Position numbers and translations under genes: made by a program. Under the pieces are notes generated by a model, which worked only from the letters and a program-made list of their open reading frames with translations, ran no database searches and was not told the DNA's origin. Positions 35,046 through 46,547 of a stretch of DNA of 64,000 nucleotides are shown here, piece after piece. The stretch lies in NCBI GenBank assembly GCA_023374045.1, contig CM041777.1, positions 110,387,588 through 110,451,587 of the forward strand. Reading direction: 5' to 3'. Each line of letters starts with the position of its first letter. Position 1 is the first letter of the stretch. The DNA comes from Limonium bicolor (Eukaryota > Streptophyta > Magnoliopsida > Caryophyllales > Plumbaginaceae).

Positions 35046-35989
35046 ATCTTTTTAGGGAATTTCGTTTATAATAAAAAACCGCAACCCGGTCTTGGACTAA
35101 CCTACTAAGCCCAGGTCTGTGAACTTCAAAAGCCATTTAAACAGTCCAAGAGAGTTTGGGCCGCTCTCAGGTTAAAACTTCAAATCATTCCGGATTAAAT
35201 GAAATGGGCCTAACAAAAAGAGTTAATTACCTGAACCTGGCCCAGATACTACGTGAGGATAATTGAAAGGTGTTTAGCTCTGTGAGCTACTTAACTGATC
35301 GATACTTGGAACACATTAATTATAGGTGATTAGTGGAAGTTTGCACTTTCTGTTTGGCTACTGCTCTACACTTACCAGGTATGATTTCTCGTACTCAGCT
35401 TGTTGTGTTTTGGACCTTATGGAATGTTTTGTACGATTTCTCGTACTCGATACTTTTGTTGATGGACTTTATGGAATGTTTTGGAACACCAACTGATCTT
35501 GAATGGATTTCAAAAGGAAACTGTTTGGGTGACTAAATGAGCTTGCTGTGACTAACTGAGCCTGTATGTGAAACTTCCTTGGTTATTGGTTCCTCCTATC
35601 TAGTTATTTCACTAGATATTAACTGCCTTGGGTTTACGCTTCTGCACTCTGTAGGACTGAGTGTTTTGGTATTGCTCTGGTGCAGTTAATGATCTAGTGG
35701 GGTAACTGGGAATATAGGAAAGTATCTGGTATTGGTAAATTCTTCCTTTGGACTATGGGTATTGTTTCATCCATGAGTCGAGTTTGATCAGCCTAATTGG
35801 GAATGGATTCTTTCTATTGGGTATTAATTGTTGAGGGTTTACGCCTCTGCACTCTGTAGGACTGAGTGTTTTGGTATTCTCTTGTGCAGTTAATAATCTA
35901 ATGGGATGTGGGAAATGTAAATCTTGGTACTGAGTATGGATTATTATATTAAGTGGTGCACACACTTTTCACCGATGTCCGAGAACGGG

Positions 35990-36118
35990 TCGGTGGCAGC
36001 GGAGGTCTGCTATACCTCGTCCATCTGGACAACTGACAGCGGAGGTCTGTTTACCTCGTCCTTGTGACAACTGACAGCGGAGGTCTGTTTACCTCGTCCT
36101 TATGACAACTGACTGGCG
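35990..36118 (+). repeat. Tandem repeat, about 37-bp unit, three copies
   Basis: Units run CAGCGGAGGTCTGTTTACCT followed by CGTCCTTGTGACAACTGA with few changes. The same array is present at 57500-57620 in the 3' LTR. Confidence 0.85.
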
Positions 36119-36667
36119 GTGGGGGCCATCTCTCCCAATTGGTTTATTCCACTCTTGAGCATATTTTGTCTAAGGGAATCATCTTCTGAAATGGTGGAGA
36201 CATAAACTGTCTACCACGGGTTATGGATATTAATGTCACTCCTGGTCCTTTGTGACTACTTAAGTCTTTCTCTTCTTAACCAGAATTGGTTCTAACATCA
36301 ACAATGGATGCTTACTAACTATGTGGTGTGACTACTTAAGTGGATGATTTGGTTTGGAAGTTCCCTATCTCTATCTTTGTCTTGTTTTCTCTTCTCTTTA
36401 ACTTGATTGTTTTGAAGTGCTTTATCTCTGTTTACTTTTAAGAGTTTGTTTTCATGTTACTGTTTATTTTGAAGAGTTATGTTTATAAGTTTCTTTTTGG
36501 AGAATTGTACCAGTTCCATTCCAGGGAACTGACCCGCCCCTCTCGAGGTGGGCTGCTTGGTTCATCTTGCAGGTACGAATTGATTTACAGGTGGCCTCGA
36601 AGAGAATGAGCGTTTGGGATGGGACTAGGTTTTGTGGAGAGTTAATGTGTTTAATTTCTATTATGTT

Positions 36668-39600
36668 TGAAATACCCCAAACCAATATGTTAGCTAATAT
36701 ATAAGTAATTATTATATTCTAAGACTTATTTTAGTCATTAAGAACATGCGGAAAAAATTCCGAAGGAAACAGATCCAAATAGGGGATTAAAAAGGCAAAA
36801 CGAGCTTTAAGCACGTTTTTTCGAGAAACCCGGGAAATGTAGTTTAAACGGGTTTAAATGGACTAATAAAAATTCATAGTCAATCATATGGCTATAATTA
36901 AATATTAGTCAAGGTCTAGGACCATAAAAATAAATAAAACAAAAATCCGGAAACCGGACCCGGACTGTTTAAACTGACAGTCCGGGAACTAACGGGTGTT
37001 ATCTGCTAATGACCAAATGCCACCTCATCTCTACTTTTACAAAAAAAAAAACTAAACTTTTCTCCCCCTCCTTTGTGTCTCACGATTTTGCCCCCTCTCT
37101 TTTAATTTGCCTCTCTATTAGCTACAAGACAAAATAATAAAAACACACTTACTTTATCTCCTCTCACACACTACACTCTCTCTCTCCCTCATTTTTTTGT
37201 GTCTCACGATTCTTCCCCTCACCTAGCTCTCTTTCTTCTTCCTTTGGCTCCAGCAATGGTGATTTATACATGCCAAAGAACCCCATCTTCTACTCCTTGT
37301 AACTTCTCATCCTTGCTCCAAATCAAGAAATTCTTTCACCAAAATACTCCTCTCATCTTGGAGATTATTTTGTACCTTTCAAAATCTCAAAACTCCATAC
37401 TTCATCTCCATGGGTGTACCACATTTTGAAGAGGAAGCTTCACATTCTTGAAGCCCATCATCTCCTTGTTGTTCTAAGGTAAAGAAGAACTCAAAATCTG
37501 TTCATTCTCCCATCTTATATGGTGGCCGATTTTATGTGCGTTGAACACCATTGTTTCTCTTCATTTTTTTTAGCTTGTTCAATCCTTTAGAAGTGTGGAG
37601 CTAGCCCAAATTCCATTACCAAAAAACTTCATTTTGAAGTAGTAGAAGGTAATTCCCTCCTGTGTGTTCAAATATTTATTCTAGGGCTAATGGAATAAAA
37701 TTCATGAACCCTAAATACTCATTGTAATTATCTTGGCATGGTCATTAGTGTAGCGAATTATCCGTTGTTGAGTACCGATTGAGGAACAAGAAGTAGAGAG
37801 GAAAGGAAATTTTTGAAAAGAAACCAAAGGTAATTAACCTACCTTAAACTAGTGTGTGATGTATGAGGGTGTTTATGTTTGTGCAAATATAAATGCTCAG
37901 TGAAGTGCAGGTGTTGCTAATAATATGAGGAAAATTCAGTGTTTAATTTAATGTTGTTTAAGGGATAAGAGCAGCCTTAAGAGGTTGAGGTTATGAATAT
38001 TGAGGGCTATTGTGGTTTGTAAATGGTAATTTTAGGTGGTTGATACCTTGGATGAATTGATGGTTGGAGTGTTTTAGTGGGTTAAAAGATAGTGTGAGCA
38101 TGTAAAATTTATGGGGAGATCATGTCAAAATTGAGTAGGAATGTAATGGTCCAAATGCATTTCTAGGAGGGAGCAATCTAGTGAGCTACAAGTGTTTTGA
38201 GAGAGCATTTAAGGAATTTGGAAATAAACTTGTAAATGAATTTGGAAGGGGGAAATATGAGGGTTATAGTGTGCCTAATGATGTTAGAAACACCTTAGGA
38301 GACTTGTGGAGAAGTTTGGAAAAGATTTGGCAATTTTTGGGCTAATAGTGGGGGCGTCCGACCCACAGTTGGGTCGGACGGTCTCTGTTTGGTCACCCGT
38401 GAAGCTTCTGGAATGGTCCGACCCAGATGGTTGGGTCGGACATGGGTCGGACGGGAGAAAATAAAACGCCGGGAATGTTTCTGGAATGGTCCGACCCAGA
38501 CGGTGGGTCGGACATGGTAGATGTTGCAGACCCGAATGTTTCTGGAATGGTCCGACCCAGACGGTGGGTCGGACATGGGTCGGACATGATAGATGTCGCA
38601 GACCCGAATGTTTCTGGAATGGTCCGACCCAGACGGTGGGTCGGACATGGGTCGGACATGATGGAAGTTTTGGGACCCGAAGGCTACTGGAAGGGTCCGA
38701 CCCAGAGGTGGGTCGGACGGTGGGTCGGACGGACCCAAAACTATAAAAAAAAGAGAAAAGAAAATGACAAATGTAGTTAACCTAGGGGGTACGATGAGGG
38801 GTAATCTAGGGTAAGTTAGGTTTAAAACACGTCATATAATCATGTAAAATGCGTAATAAAGTTTGAAGTTAAGTAAATAATTAACCGAACTTATCAATCA
38901 TGTTTAGGAACAACGTACGGTGGAACCCTAGAGCGGCAAGGACCAAGGTATGGTTTTCTTGCAGTCTGTTGCCTACCGGTTTACACCGGCTTGTGTGCTG
39001 TTTGCTTTTCTGTGTGTTTACAACCTTGTAAGAGTAAGTCATGAAACGAGTTTACAGTTCTTATATTAATGTGACGTGTACGTGCCGATACCGGTAACCT
39101 CGAAGGCGTGCTAACCATTAAGTAACCCCAGTTTAGAAACGTAAGAGAACGGTATCGCCACCTAACAATGTTCCCAACCTAAGGAACGTTCTAACCCGGC
39201 TATATGTGTTTGGTTGTGATACGTGTTGCTATACTATGCCTTACTTCCCTTGCATGTCTAACTGGACTTAACACTTACTTGTGTGAGACTATGTTAAGCT
39301 CCCATTGTGGGACTTCTAACGAGTGCTAACGGGGGAGTGAGGAATCCGGTCGTTCCGGTCACGCGTGTATGTATGGGTGTCGACATCTGAATCAGATTCG
39401 ACTCTCTCCTTATGTTAGGGTAGTTTCCTTTATGGGGAATTCGACCTCCCATAGCTTAGCCAAAGCTACCTACCTGACTTCCACTCGGGCTAGGGGGAAA
39501 TTATGGTTGATGTGTTCGGGTCACTACGCCCGTCTCATCTTTCAAGTTAAGTTATTCATCTAACTAACAAACAGTAATGTGATACGCGTTAAGCTTAACA

Positions 39601-40214
39601 TGAGGGTGAAGACATCCTCTAGGCTTACAAGTTGACTAACCATGTTGGTTGTTACCTAAAGTGAATTGTTCTCCATATGCATGTGTTGTTATTGTTCTGC
39701 AATAATTTCTGTTATGTATATGCATGTTGTGTGATAAAATCAACGCCATGTAATAATGACAAATAGTTGCGTGTATCCCGGTAGCCAGCGGGCTGCACGT
39801 TAACCATGCCAGCAAAAGGTTGCTGACCCCTTTGGGGGCTATGTTTATTTGCAGGATGAGGATCGAGGAAGCAGAATGGATTTAGATCCTAGGTGTTGAT
39901 ATTTTTGTTATTTTTGGATGTTGAACCCGAGTAGTGCTTGTACACTCGAGGTCGTTTACTTTTGGTGGATGTAAAGATAGTTAGTGATTTTTGAACAGTT
40001 ACACGGTATATTGTCATTCTTTTGGACAGTCATTTTTTGGAAGGTTGTAATTATGCTCGGGAGTCGTGTGATCAGACCGATACATATATGTAACAGCCTT
40101 GTTAGCCACGTGGGTGGCTAACGGCGTGTAACACCGCCTTTTTGGTATATGTTTAAGTAATGTTTTCCGCTGCAATTGTTGATTAAGTGTTAAGGTTATG
40201 GATGAGGTGTTACA
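36668..40214 (+). repeat. Element A 5' LTR (3,547 bp)
   Basis: Collinear with 46548-50056. It holds a C/T-rich probable leader (about 37140-37260), a GTCCGACCCA dyad array (38354-38735), and two hairpins near the 3' end (39821-39838 and about 40090-40130). Short frames such as 37199-37429 lack domains and are not annotated as genes. Confidence 0.94.
38354..38735. repeat. GTCCGACCCA/TGGGTCGGAC array in the A 5' LTR
   Basis: Alternating GTCCGACCCA and TGGGTCGGAC words separated by AGACGG or AT, arranged in 61- to 72-bp tandem units that begin TTTCTGGAATGG (38478, 38539 and 38611). It is open in several frames on both strands because of the repeat, not because it is coding. Confidence 0.88.
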
Positions 40215-40219
40215 AAAAG

Positions 40220-40231
40220 TGGTATCAGAGC
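40220..40231 (+). promoter_or_regulatory. Element A primer-binding site (initiator tRNA-Met)
   Basis: TGGTATCAGAGC five bases after the LTR end, the exact common plant tRNA-Met PBS. Confidence 0.93.
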
Positions 40232-41057
40232 GAAGTATCGCTCTGATTGCCGATTACCAAGCTTAGGAATATACCGAGTTAGGAAATTTAAACCTTGTCG
40301 TCCAAAGGACGTTATAAACAAGTGATGCGATAAGTTTGTAAGCACAACACTAATGTGCTCTCATGTATGTTCAGATGGCAGGGCGACCGCGGGGACGGGG
40401 CCGTGGAGGGCCTGGTCCAGAGAGACACGGGGGATACCCCCACCGCTCAGATGATGGCCGAAGCTGTAGCGGCCGCCCTAGCACAAGTAATACCTCAAAT
40501 AGTGACAGCAGTACAGCAGGGCAGCAACAGCCCGGGGGTGAGGGTCAGACAGAACCACCACCACCACAGCCACGCGAGACCAATTGGGTGAAAGCGTTGG
40601 CCGACTTGAGGCCCCCGTCTTACAAAGGGGAGACCGACCCTTCTAAGCTAGAGGCGTATATCTCGGAGCTCGAGACCGCCTACGAGACCTTGGCTGTTCC
40701 TACTGATGCCAAGGTCCGACTTGCTGCTTTTTATTTGAAGGGTTCGGCTAGGAACTGGTGGAAACTTGTGAGGGCCGAGAAGGTGGCCGATCCAGATTTT
40801 GGATGGGAGCAGTACACGGCATTGCTAAGGGCCAAGTACTACCCAGTGCATGTGCAGGAGGCGAAGCGCCTGGAGCTTGACAGTCTAAAGCAAGGGGACA
40901 AAATGACGGTGGACGACTACTACACCGCTTTCACTGACCTTGTTCATCTTCTACCCGACCTTGGTTACTCAAACCGGGTCTTAGTAACCGATTCTACAGT
41001 GGGTTGAGCCACCGCCTACGCTATGGCATGGGGCCAGCCGAGTACAATACCTTGCAG

Positions 41058-41146
41058 GTAAATTTCCAATAATGTCTAAGTGTGAATGAGTAATGTTGTA
41101 TGGGGTGTGTAAATGTGTTGCGGGGCATGAAAACCTTGTTACTCAG
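41058..41146 (+). other. Intron-like interval 1 in gag (89 bp)
   Basis: The CTTGCAG|GTAAAT donor and TTACTCAG|GAGTGC acceptor have strong plant splice contexts. Removing the interval joins YNTLQ to ECYHAAAK in phase and restores the expected end of the gag domain. Confidence 0.6.
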
Positions 41147-41404
41147 GAGTGCTATCATGCCGCTGCTAAGGTGGAAATCACCGTCCGTCTAAGGGACGAG
41201 GAGAATGCGCATAAGCGCAAGGTCTCGAGCGAGGGCCAAAGCTCGCAAGGGTACCCCAAGGAGGGAAGAAGAGAAGCCTTACCCTCAGCCCAGAAGGGCC
41301 AGCAGCAGCAAGAAGGCAAGGCCAAGCCCAGCCCACACCACTGAGGAGCCGCTGAAGCTCACTTACGCCTATGCGGCTAAGCCTTACGCTCACACCGCCC
41401 AAGG

Positions 41405-41486
41405 GTAACAAATAAATTTTGAATGTCGAATTCAAGTGGTATTGTTATGTTGTGAAGTGTGTATTGATTGTGTGTTGTAATAGCAG
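41405..41486 (+). other. Intron-like interval 2 in gag (82 bp)
   Basis: Donor CCAAGG|GTAACA and acceptor GTAATAGCAG|CCAATA, with a T-rich interior. It separates the linker from the nucleocapsid knuckles. The exact phase is obscured by nearby indels. Confidence 0.5.
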
Positions 41487-41825
41487 CCAATACGGGCTCT
41501 GCACCGGAGCGCCACTACTTTCTGCAAGTGGGCAAGGGTGACCATCCCGGTAAGGACTGCAAAGGGAACGATGTGCAGTGTCACTACTGCAAGAAGCTGG
41601 GGCACCGTGATTTTGAATGCTACAGCAACCCCCGATGGCAGAAACTATAGGCCTAGAGGGCAATGGAGGGTAAGGCCACTGCTACCACTGAGGGCCCGAA
41701 AGCTACATATCAGCCATCCTCGGGGCAAGGACATACTGATTCCCAGAAGGGGAAGGGGCCAGGAGCGGCAAGGCTGCCTTGAACGTGGTGGACCAGTCAG
41801 AGCACCAGGATCGTCTTCTAGACAG

Positions 41826-42905
41826 GTACCCCCTTAAACCGTTAAGTAAGATAAGTGATTGCTTACCGCATTTCCATGCATGTGTGTTAGGGGGACTAAG
41901 TGAATAACCACACGAATAACGAGTTGAAGTATAATGTGAAAACCACCTAAACTAGAAACTTATAAACTTAGGAACCTTCAATATTTGCTATCCAATCCCA
42001 CCCACACCGAACCCCGGAGACACCACCATCGAATCATTGACTATCCGACAGAACAGTGTCAAGTTATCCAACCAGGTATGATATTATTAAAGGGATACTT
42101 GACACCCGAAGCACAAATCCACATCATCACCGATGATGCAACGAGCTTGGAGTAGCACCTGGAGGTTTCTACACACCCGAATACCAAGTGGGGCGAAAAT
42201 GAATTAAAGATGATGTGCATGGGTAAGGACTGGAACCCTTACACCAAGTCATATCAGGACACACGAGCTGAAGATGGAGCTACCATACCAAGTATACCTG
42301 AGGAGTTCCTAGCGGTTGTTAACCACGTCGTAGGAATTGCTGCAAGTTGAACCGAGCAAATCCCAAGTATCAAAAGCAGATTTATGTATTGCCAATTCTA
42401 CCAAAAAAGGTGGAAGGTTGGGTTTACACCAAGACAAGGACGAGTCACCCGAGTCTCTTAGTAAGGGAGTACCCGTGGTGTCTTGTCCATTGGTGACACC
42501 GCAGTGTTCATGTACGGTGAGCAGAAGCGTGCGGACCTCGCAAAGAAGTTAGTATTGGAGTCTGGAGATGTTGATCATGGGTGGGCAGTCGAGGATGTTT
42601 GTATCATGGTATCAAGAAGATCAAATTGAATACGGCGCCTCCGACAATAATCAATGCCACACACATGAAACCTGGAAGACTGAACTTAACCTTAGACAGT
42701 TGAAATTATGTGCAATCATGTAAAGTGTGAAATCAGTTGTATGTCGAGTATGTGATGCAGTGAGTATGCTAAGTTATCGAGCCATGTAGCCAATGTAATA
42801 CCATCATAATGTAACGACGAGTTTTATGAATAAAGCAGTGTTGAATTCTTAAGCATTCCGCCGTGTTGTTACCAATATACTTATCAAGTTTATGAAATAA
42901 ATTAG
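41826..42905 (+). other. Intron-like interval 3 between gag and protease (1,080 bp)
   Basis: Donor TAGACAG|GTACCC and acceptor AAATTAG|GCGCTG. The conserved protein stops before it and resumes after it (gag tail, then GTILTGTFPVNGVDASILF). The interior has only fragmentary frames without recognisable domains, so a decayed insertion cannot be excluded. Confidence 0.5.
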
Positions 42906-45900
42906 GCGCTGCACTCGGGACGGAAGGTACACTGAGTGTGTGTACAGAGGCAGAGGCCGGCAGAAGTGGCACTATCCTCACCGGTACCTTCCCAGTGAAT
43001 GGCGTGGATGCGTCGATCTTGTTTGATTCTGGAGCCTCACATACGTTTGTCTCACTCTCATTTGCGAGGAGACTGGGGCTAGACGGGGAGGAGATCCCTG
43101 ACTTCCAAGTCACTCTCCCGTCTAAGGAGCGGATCAGATGCACCCGTTATTACCGAGATGCCACGTTCGAATTAAGAATGAAGAGTTCCGATCGACTTGA
43201 TAGAGTTCGAGGGGCTTGGATTTGATGTGATTGTGGGGATGAACTGGTTGGAGCGGTACAAGGGCAGAATCCTATGTGCCGAGCACCGTCTGCTTCTTCG
43301 GAGTCCGTCTGGGGTTACCATTTCATACCGCCAGAGGCCCGGGAGCCTTCGACACAGATCATCTCCGCCATGGCCATGTATCACGAAATCAGAAGAAAAA
43401 TGTTGTATACCTCTGCTATGTCCAGGACATAGAGAGAGACCCTGAATTTTAGCCCAGATGTGCCGGTCGTGTCGGAGTTTCCTGACGTCTTTCCTAAGGA
43501 GCTCCCAGGCATGCCGCCTACACGGGCAGTCGAGTTTGAGATTGACTTGGTACCGGGCCACGGACCTATAGCGAAGGCGCCCTACCGTATGGCTCCAGCT
43601 GAGATGACTGAGCTCAAGAGCAGCTGGAGACCTGCTTGACAAGTTTTATCCGCCCTAGCGTCTCACCATGGGGGAACCAGTCCTTTTTGTGAAGAAAAAG
43701 GATGGGAGTCTCCGCCTCTGCATCGACTACAGAGAACTAAATGTTGTGACGGTGAAGAACCGTACCCATTGCCACGTATCGATGATTTGTTTGATCAGCT
43801 GAGAGGTGCATCGGTATTCTCTAAGATCGATCTGCGATCGGGTTACCATTAGTTGCTATCAGAGACAGTGATATAGAGAAGACCGCTTTCCGTACCAGAT
43901 ATGGGCATATGCATTCACGGTCATGCCGTTTGGGTTGTCTAATGCACAGCAAGTTTATGGACTTGATGCATCGTTTGTTTCGAGATCAGTTGGATAGGTC
44001 AGTGTTGTCTTCATCGATGATATTCTCATTTATTCTAAGTCCAAGGTGGAGCATGAAGCTCACCTGAGAGTGAGTGTTGCAGACGTTGAGGGAGAACCAG
44101 CTTTATGCGAAGTTCTCAAAATGTGAATTTTGGTTGGACCAAGTCTCCTTTCTTGGTCATGTTATTTCTGAGGGCCGGGATCGCTGTGGATGGATCGGCC
44201 AGATTGATGCTGTGCGCACCTGGCCTAGACCGAAGACGGTTGCCGACATTCGGAGCTTCCTCGGTCTGGCAGGGTTATTATCGGAGGTTTGAAGAAATTT
44301 CTCTAGTGTTTCGAAACCGTTGACATCCTTAACGAAGAAGGATGCACCATTTGATTGGACTGAGGACTGTGAGAGCTCATTTCAGAAGCTCAAGGATGCT
44401 TTGACTTTGCACCAATTCTTACTATACCAGAGGGTACTGATGGTTTTGAGGTGTACTGTGATGCGTCAGGTAAAGGTAAGGGGCTGTGTTTTGATGCAAC
44501 ATGGGAAGGTCGTGGCCTACGCCTCCCGACAGTTGAAGCGACATGAAGAAGAAAATTATCTACGCATGATCTAGAATTGGGTGCCATTGTCTTCGCTTGA
44601 AGATATGGCGCCACATTTTGTATGGAGTGAATGTGACGATTTATTCAGATCACAAGAGTTTGAAATACCTGTTCACTCAGAGGAGTTGAAATGAGGCAAA
44701 GGAGATGGTTGAATTCCTTACTGATTACGATATTAACCTTCAGTACAAGGAAGGTAAAGCAAACATAGTAGCTGACGATTGAGTCGCCGAGCACACTCTC
44801 TCCATTCGCTATCTCTCACTCTAGCTTGGTTGGTTGAAGCGGTGCGGAGCTCAGATGTCAGATCAGTACATGCAAGAGATCAACAGAAGCTTATCGACGG
44901 CACATTCGAAGGTCAGAAGTATGACTTCCGACTTCATGATGATGGTTTTGATCAGGCTGAATGGCCGACTTTGTATTCCACGAAGTAGCGCTGAGATGAA
45001 GGAGCGCATATGAGTGAATCACACTGTTCTTCTACTTCTATTCACCCCGGAGCTTCAAAAATGTACAAGAGTATGAAGAGATATTTCTGGTGGACCGGTA
45101 TGAAGAAAGACGTGACAGATTAGTTGTTAGGTGTCTCACTTGCCAGAAGGTCAAGTTTGAGCACCGTCGTCCTGGTGGCATGGTACAGCCAATGCCCGTT
45201 CCTGAATGGAAGTTCCATGACATTTCATGGACTTCGTTGTTGGGCTTCCGCCTACTCGGGGAGGCTTGAATATGATATGGGTCGTTGTTGACCGACTGAC
45301 CAAGGTGGCCCGATTCATTCCGATGAAGGACACTGGAAAGTGGCGAAGCTAGCAGAGCTCTTCGACCGTGAGATAGTACGACATCATGGAGTACGAAGAC
45401 TATGTGTCTGATAGGGATACCAGATTCCTCTCGAGGTACTGGAGAGAAGTACAGGGAAGCACTTGGTACCGAAACTGAAGTTGAGTACGGCATTTCACCC
45501 ACAGACAGATGGTCAGAGTGAGCGCACCAACAGACGCTTGAGGATATGTTACGTGCATGTGCACTTGACTTTCAGACCAGCTGGATTGATAAGTTACATC
45601 TGATCGAGTTTAGCTACAACAAACAGTTACCACGCGTCGATCAAGATGTCTCCCTTCCAGGCTTTGTACGGTAGACCATGCCGCACGCCCTTATGCTGGG
45701 ATGAGTCGAGTGAGACGGTCATTATAGGACCTGAGTACTTTAGAGCAAGTACAAGCAGAAGTTCGCCAAATCCGGGCTAACATGAAGGCAGCTCAGGATG
45801 AGCAGAAATCGTACGCCGATGTGCGCAGACGCGACCTGGAGTTCGCCGTGGGCGATCAGGTATTTCTTAGAGTATCCCCCATGAAGGGGTGTTTCGTTTT

Positions 45901-46267
45901 GGCCAGAAAGGCAAGTTGAGCCCGAAATATGTGGGGCCTATGGTTGTGACGGAGCGGATAGGCCGGTAGCCTACAGACTCGATTTACCTGCTGAGCTGGG
46001 CAAGGTACATGATGTATTTCATGTGTCCCAGCTGAAGAAATATATGTCTCATCCGTCTCATGTACTTCAGCCCGAAAGGCTAACACTAGAGCCGACCATG
46101 CGATCAGTGGAGACTCCCGTACGGATCCTGGACACTAAGACTCGAGACACTCGCCACAAGTCTGTTCGACTGGTGAAGGTTCTCTGGTCTAACCAGGAGG
46201 TCGAGGAGGCCACCTGGAGCTGGAAGATGATATGAGGGCGAAGTACCCGTCGTTGTTTACTTCTTAG
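42906..46267 (+). pseudogene. Element A pol: protease, RT, RNase H, integrase, chromodomain
   Basis: Protease: LFDSGASHTFVSLSFARRLG at 43018 and VIVGMNWL at about 43227. [42 protein letters not shown], and the active site VFIDDILIYSK at about 44007. RNase H: FEVYCDASGKG and VVAYASRQLKRHEE. Integrase: HPGASKMYKSMKRYFWW and CLTCQKVK (HHCC finger, 45040-45155), catalytic positions near 45225, 45411 and 45520 (QSERTN). The GPY/F-like segment RVSPMKG and LSPKYVGPMVVTERIG follow, then the chromodomain, which would end at TAG 46265-46267 but for a base missing near 46214. Motifs are well preserved, yet the frame slips roughly every one to two hundred bases, almost always by a missing base. Confidence 0.92.
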
Positions 46268-46529
46268 TTTTTGTGTATAGGGTACGGGGCGTACCCCTAT
46301 TTAAGGGGGTAGAGCCGTTTCGGTTATGTATGTACGGCATGTATTGGAATACATGTCTATGTTGTTATGTTATAGACCTTGAGTCTAAGTGATGTTTGTT
46401 ATGAGGACCTTGAGTCCGATGTGATGTAAAGAATGTTTGTATGTTTGTTATGGAAGCGTTGTTTCAAAAGTAATCCCCGTGTTCTAATAATTAAGATGCG
46501 TGGAAGTGTGAACTTTGGGGACAAAGTTC

Positions 46530-46542
46530 TTTTTAAGGGGGG
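46530..46542 (+). promoter_or_regulatory. Element A polypurine tract
   Basis: TTTTTAAGGGGGG lies five bases before the 3' LTR start and is the plus-strand primer site typical of Tekay-type elements. Confidence 0.85.
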
Positions 46543-46547
46543 TAGAT

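Larger units (their letters stand above)
31098..36667 (+). repeat. Element B 5' LTR, first segment
   Basis: Collinear with 52580-58165 of the 3' LTR. AT-rich, with a tRNA-like segment at 34983, direct repeats at about 35630 and 35835 (TTTACGCxTCTGCACTCTGT units), and a tandem repeat at 35990-36118. The short frame 35333-35536 recurs at 56838-57041 in the other LTR and has no recognisable domain. Element A interrupts the LTR at 36667. Confidence 0.92.
40375..41824 (+). pseudogene. Element A gag, apparently split by introns
   Basis: ATG 40375 (MAGRPRGRGRGGPGPERHGG) begins a Gly/Arg-rich start, then the Retrotrans_gag block: FYLKGSARNWWKLV, WEQYTALLRAKYYP and LDSLKQGDKMTVDDYYTAF. A one-base shift near 40990 moves to RLRYGMGPAEYNTLQ. 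After a GT-AG interval (41058-41146) the next segment is ECYHAAAKVEITVRLRDEE, and after another (41405-41486) comes the nucleocapsid region KGDHPGKDC and CHYCKKLGHRDFEC, a CCHC knuckle. The first knuckle is damaged near 41515-41535. The frame then runs to AALNVVDQSEHQDRLLDR, just before the third intron-like interval. Gag assembles particles and packages RNA. The current copy has indels. Confidence 0.85.

Noticed and set aside
34800..35100. Functional tRNA gene in element B
   Set aside because: Box A and B are present, but an acceptor stem and complete cloverleaf could not be drawn; it is kept only as a tRNA-like repeat.
37199..37429. Frame conserved between both A LTRs (also 46866-47300)
   Set aside because: It is conserved only because the LTRs are duplicates. 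The sequence shows a transcript leader-like C/T-rich part and no domain.
38295..38780. Overlapping open frames on both strands, repeated at 48135-48651
   Set aside because: They are frames through a palindromic tandem array (GTCCGACCCA units) inside an LTR. The peptide repeats mirror the DNA repeat and there is no start context or known domain.
41826..42905. A captured host gene between gag and protease
   Set aside because: Fragmentary frames (for example around 42190-42340) gave no recognisable family. Intron-like borders explain the interval at least as well.
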